From positions 1 through 10,125 of the forward strand of contig JAXIUW010234952.1 in the NCBI GenBank assembly GCA_035591015.1: 10,125 nucleotides of DNA, read 5' to 3'. Positions 8,157 to 10,125 of this stretch are shown here, in pieces. This stretch comes from Cephalothrix simula (taxonomy: Eukaryota; Nemertea; Palaeonemertea; Archinemertea; Cephalotrichidae). The translations under genes and the position numbers were made by a program. Within the stretch, counting starts at the first letter, position 1. The number at the start of each line of letters is the position of its first letter. The notes beneath the pieces were generated by a model. The model searched no databases and had not been told where the DNA came from. It saw nothing but the letters and a program-made list of their open reading frames with translations.

Positions 8157-9421
8157 GTAGAGGGATAGACTATCACCTTTCTTCACCGCGGTGTTAGATG
8201 GCTTTTCTGTTCACCATCCTTGGTATTGTGGATATTTTCGTTGAGAAAGCTTGTGAGCGATTTTGCCCATTATTTGTACAAATGTGTTTTGTTTGGACTG
8301 ATGGTAAACTGATTGTAATTGCATTATTTTTTAGTTTTTCAATTACAGCCAGTGTTCAATGTTCGGGTGTTTAATATTTTTTCTTTTTTATTTGATTTTT
8401 TATATATTTTATTTAAATGATATAAGTCACTTTTTTATGCACTAACAAGTTATCTCAACAAGGATCCCTCACTCTAAAATTTTATAATGCATGCTTTTTC
8501 GTTTATTTGTGTTTTTTTTATTTTCTGTTTGTCAGACGATGTTTTACATATGCGATGTACTAACATTTTGTTTTATACATGGATCTATTTTTGTATTCCC
8601 ATATCGTATTTCTTATTCCTTCGGTGATAAGTGTTAATTGAGTTTTGGTCTTTTTTTCTTTTGAAGAAGACATAAGGGAGATCCGTGGTTGTCGGGTGTT
8701 TTTTTACTTCGTCTTCTCTTCCGGTTAAACTTATCCATATTCCAAAACAACTATCAGTCAAAACAATAGGTATTATGGGTGTTTTTTTGGTTTTTTGCTT
8801 TTCAATCCATTGTTGTTTATGAAGTACTAGGGTTGGGCAAATCTCAGAATTATGTGCAGCGGTTTAGCATGGGTTTTGGTGTAATAGGGGTGTGAACGCG
8901 AAAATTCCTTTTGAACCTCATTTATTGAACCATTTGACAGCTACTCCGGAATAATAATCAAGTATACACCATCCCTTTAACTAAAAACGATCATTTTTGC
9001 TGCCATTTTGAAAAGCGGGGCGTGAACCAATAAAAGATGACATAAGTAAAAAATTTCCTTCAGATTCGTGTTCAGGGGGTCAAATACCAAAGAAAACACT
9101 TTATTAGTCACTTTTACCAGTTTTACCAAACTTACAAGAACAAGTACATTTGCCCAATCCTAGCTGAATTTTGATAGTATATAAATTGCACTGAATAATG
9201 TTTTTGTTGCATGCCATATTTTTGCTTCTAAATACTTAGACGTTTTTGCAAGTTTTATGGAAATTACTACATGTAGTAGGTGTTAATGAGGAAAATTCAA
9301 ACATTAGATAAATAATGTTTTGTTTAATTGTTAACCGAAAAGTTGCCTTTAGTTGTCAAAAATATAAACATTTTTTGTTGCCGAAGTATGCCTAATTCCT
9401 AATATTCAAATTTTATAGCAG
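8157..9421 (+). other. Intron after the giant exon
   Basis: This 1265-bp segment runs from donor GTAGAG at 8157 to acceptor ttttatagcag with AG at 9420-9421. Its first 650 bp are T-rich on the plus strand, with GGGTGTTT words at 8365, 8694 and 8777. An in-frame TAG at 8166-8168 would end the protein if the intron is retained. The only clear AATAAA is at 9029, inside the inverted-repeat element, so evidence for a 3' end here is weak. The element at 8827-9163 is listed separately. No other coding segment was seen. Confidence 0.62.
8827..9163. mobile_element. MITE-like element with 16-bp terminal inverted repeats, hAT-like ends
   Basis: CTAGGGTTGGGCAAAT at 8827-8842 is the reverse complement, with one mismatch, of ATTTGCCCAATCCTAG at 9148-9163. 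The 337-bp interior has no coding capacity for a transposase. TAGGGTTGGGCAAA-type ends fit the loose hAT terminal pattern (YARNG) at the left end, and the subterminal TACTTGT on the right recalls hAT subterminal words. The right end departs at the fifth base. I could find no 8-bp target-site duplication: flanks tgaagtac and gctgaatt do not match. CTAG occurs at both outer ends but is its own reverse complement, so it cannot be told from the inverted repeat. It is probably an old non-autonomous DNA transposon; family assignment is tentative. Confidence 0.6.
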
Positions 9422-9479
9422 CCTTCTGATGAAGAAGTGAGTTCCAGCCTTGTGAAAAATGGCCACTTGAATGAAACCG
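9422..9479 (+). CDS. Probable short internal exon, 19 codons plus one base
   Basis: It follows a good acceptor (aaattttatagcag, AG at 9420-9421) and ends at ACCG|GTAGGG. From phase 0 it reads PSDEEVSSSLVKNGHLNET with one base left over, so it joins the giant exon in frame as NQVQ|PSDEE. The acidic-Ser composition agrees with the rest of the protein. A second and stronger donor, GAA|GTGAGT, lies inside at 9437 and would leave a 15-nt exon encoding PSDEE. Because the exon is so short, statistical coding support is slight. The call rests on splice consensus, phase and composition. Confidence 0.52.
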
Positions 9480-10125
9480 GTAGGGAGATTTTTATTGTTT
9501 TCTAAAATATAACATTTTATCTTATTGAGGCGGATATCATGTCATAAAAAAGTGAACCTACCAAAATGTTCTATTGTGATTTCACTTAGATATAAGTACA
9601 TCAATGCAATTACGGGCTATCGCGAAATCCCGTCGATATCGTTTCGACTATTATGACGTTATTCTTATTCTATGCAAGGAGAGCGATATGCAGTTGCGAT
9701 GACACTGAGGTATGGGCTCTTTAGCTATATTGACGGATGGAAGAAGCAAATGAATAACAGTGACATGTCTCAGAGATATATATACATCTATCTGCCAGAT
9801 CTGCGATGTATTTCGGATATCACCTCTGCAATATCGCTGCGATATCGACTAGCACATCATTTCTGTCCAGTCTGTAATAGATCTGCAGTTAGCAAATATT
9901 TAATTTCTAAATAGTGATCAATATGCCTTAGGCTGGTCATGTCATATTCAGAAGATTTTCTACTCCCCCTCCCCCGTCGTGGCTCCGACACTGCGAAAAA
10001 TAGTACTTGAGTCAAAAGGAATGAATTAACATTTTAACTACTTCGAACTCTGGGACCGTATTCAATTAAAATTTCTTACTAAACTACCCGCAGAGATATA
10101 TAGCTAGAAATATGTATCGATCGTC
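9480..10125 (+). other. Downstream intron or flank, no confident gene
   Basis: This region follows the donor GTAGGG at 9480. It includes a patch with many CGATAT/ATATCG words (9633-9641, 9684-9689, 9831-9845), including a small hairpin ATATCG-CTG-CGATAT at 9831-9845. The 12-base word cagagatatata occurs at 9771 and again at 10091. An 80-codon open frame spans 9672-9914, discussed under findings; its peptide does not resemble the acidic-Ser protein upstream. I see no polyadenylation signal. Confidence 0.5.

Noticed and set aside
9029-9034. AATAAA as a 3' end for the giant frame
   Set aside because: It lies 860 bp beyond the stop inside the inverted-repeat element. AATAAA is common by chance in such AT-rich DNA, so I do not annotate a poly(A) site.
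1-10125. CRISPR array, bacterial operon, phage or viral genes
   Set aside because: No regularly spaced short repeats with unique spacers, no ribosome-binding sites and no compact gene order. Spliced gene structure and repeat content point to an animal genome.

Overview
The window looks like a piece of an animal nuclear genome and shows no bacterial features. It is AT-rich. The only long reading frame begins and ends at splice-site consensus sequences, not at a start codon, a ribosome-binding site and a stop. The surrounding non-coding sequence is full of diverged repeats. I read it as the interior of one large plus-strand gene. The invertebrate or tunicate flavour (1-2 kb AT-rich introns, scattered TGACGTCA and CCCCTAGYGG words) is an impression only; I cannot fix the species.

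Layout: 1-1397 is upstream intron or flank with a weak tRNA-like A-box, a bulged hairpin and a three-copy repeat of about 122 bp. 1398-1589 is a 64-codon acidic exon. 1590-3464 is an intron with a 48-bp duplication and, near its 3' end, a diverged three-module repeat of about 290 bp period carrying CTCF-like and CRE-like words. 3465-8156 is a giant 4692-nt exon of 1564 codons. 8157-9421 is an intron holding a 337-bp element with terminal inverted repeats that resemble hAT ends. 9422-9479 is a short third exon. 9480-10125 has no confident gene.

The three exons fit together: each starts directly after an AG at codon phase 0, the first two end at a GT donor at phase 0, and the joined frame stays open for 1647 codons plus one base. 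Exons 1398-1589 and 3465-8156 are both multiples of three, so either could be skipped without breaking the frame. The protein is Ser/Asp/Lys/Pro-rich and very probably disordered, with few cysteines and no enzymatic or membrane domain that I can see. It looks like a cytoskeletal or junctional scaffold or a microtubule-associated protein, but I do not recognise the gene. The best leads are the giant symmetric exon with competing donor sites, a two-copy 28-residue motif inside it, the CTCF/CRE-word modules just upstream, and the MITE-like element just downstream.
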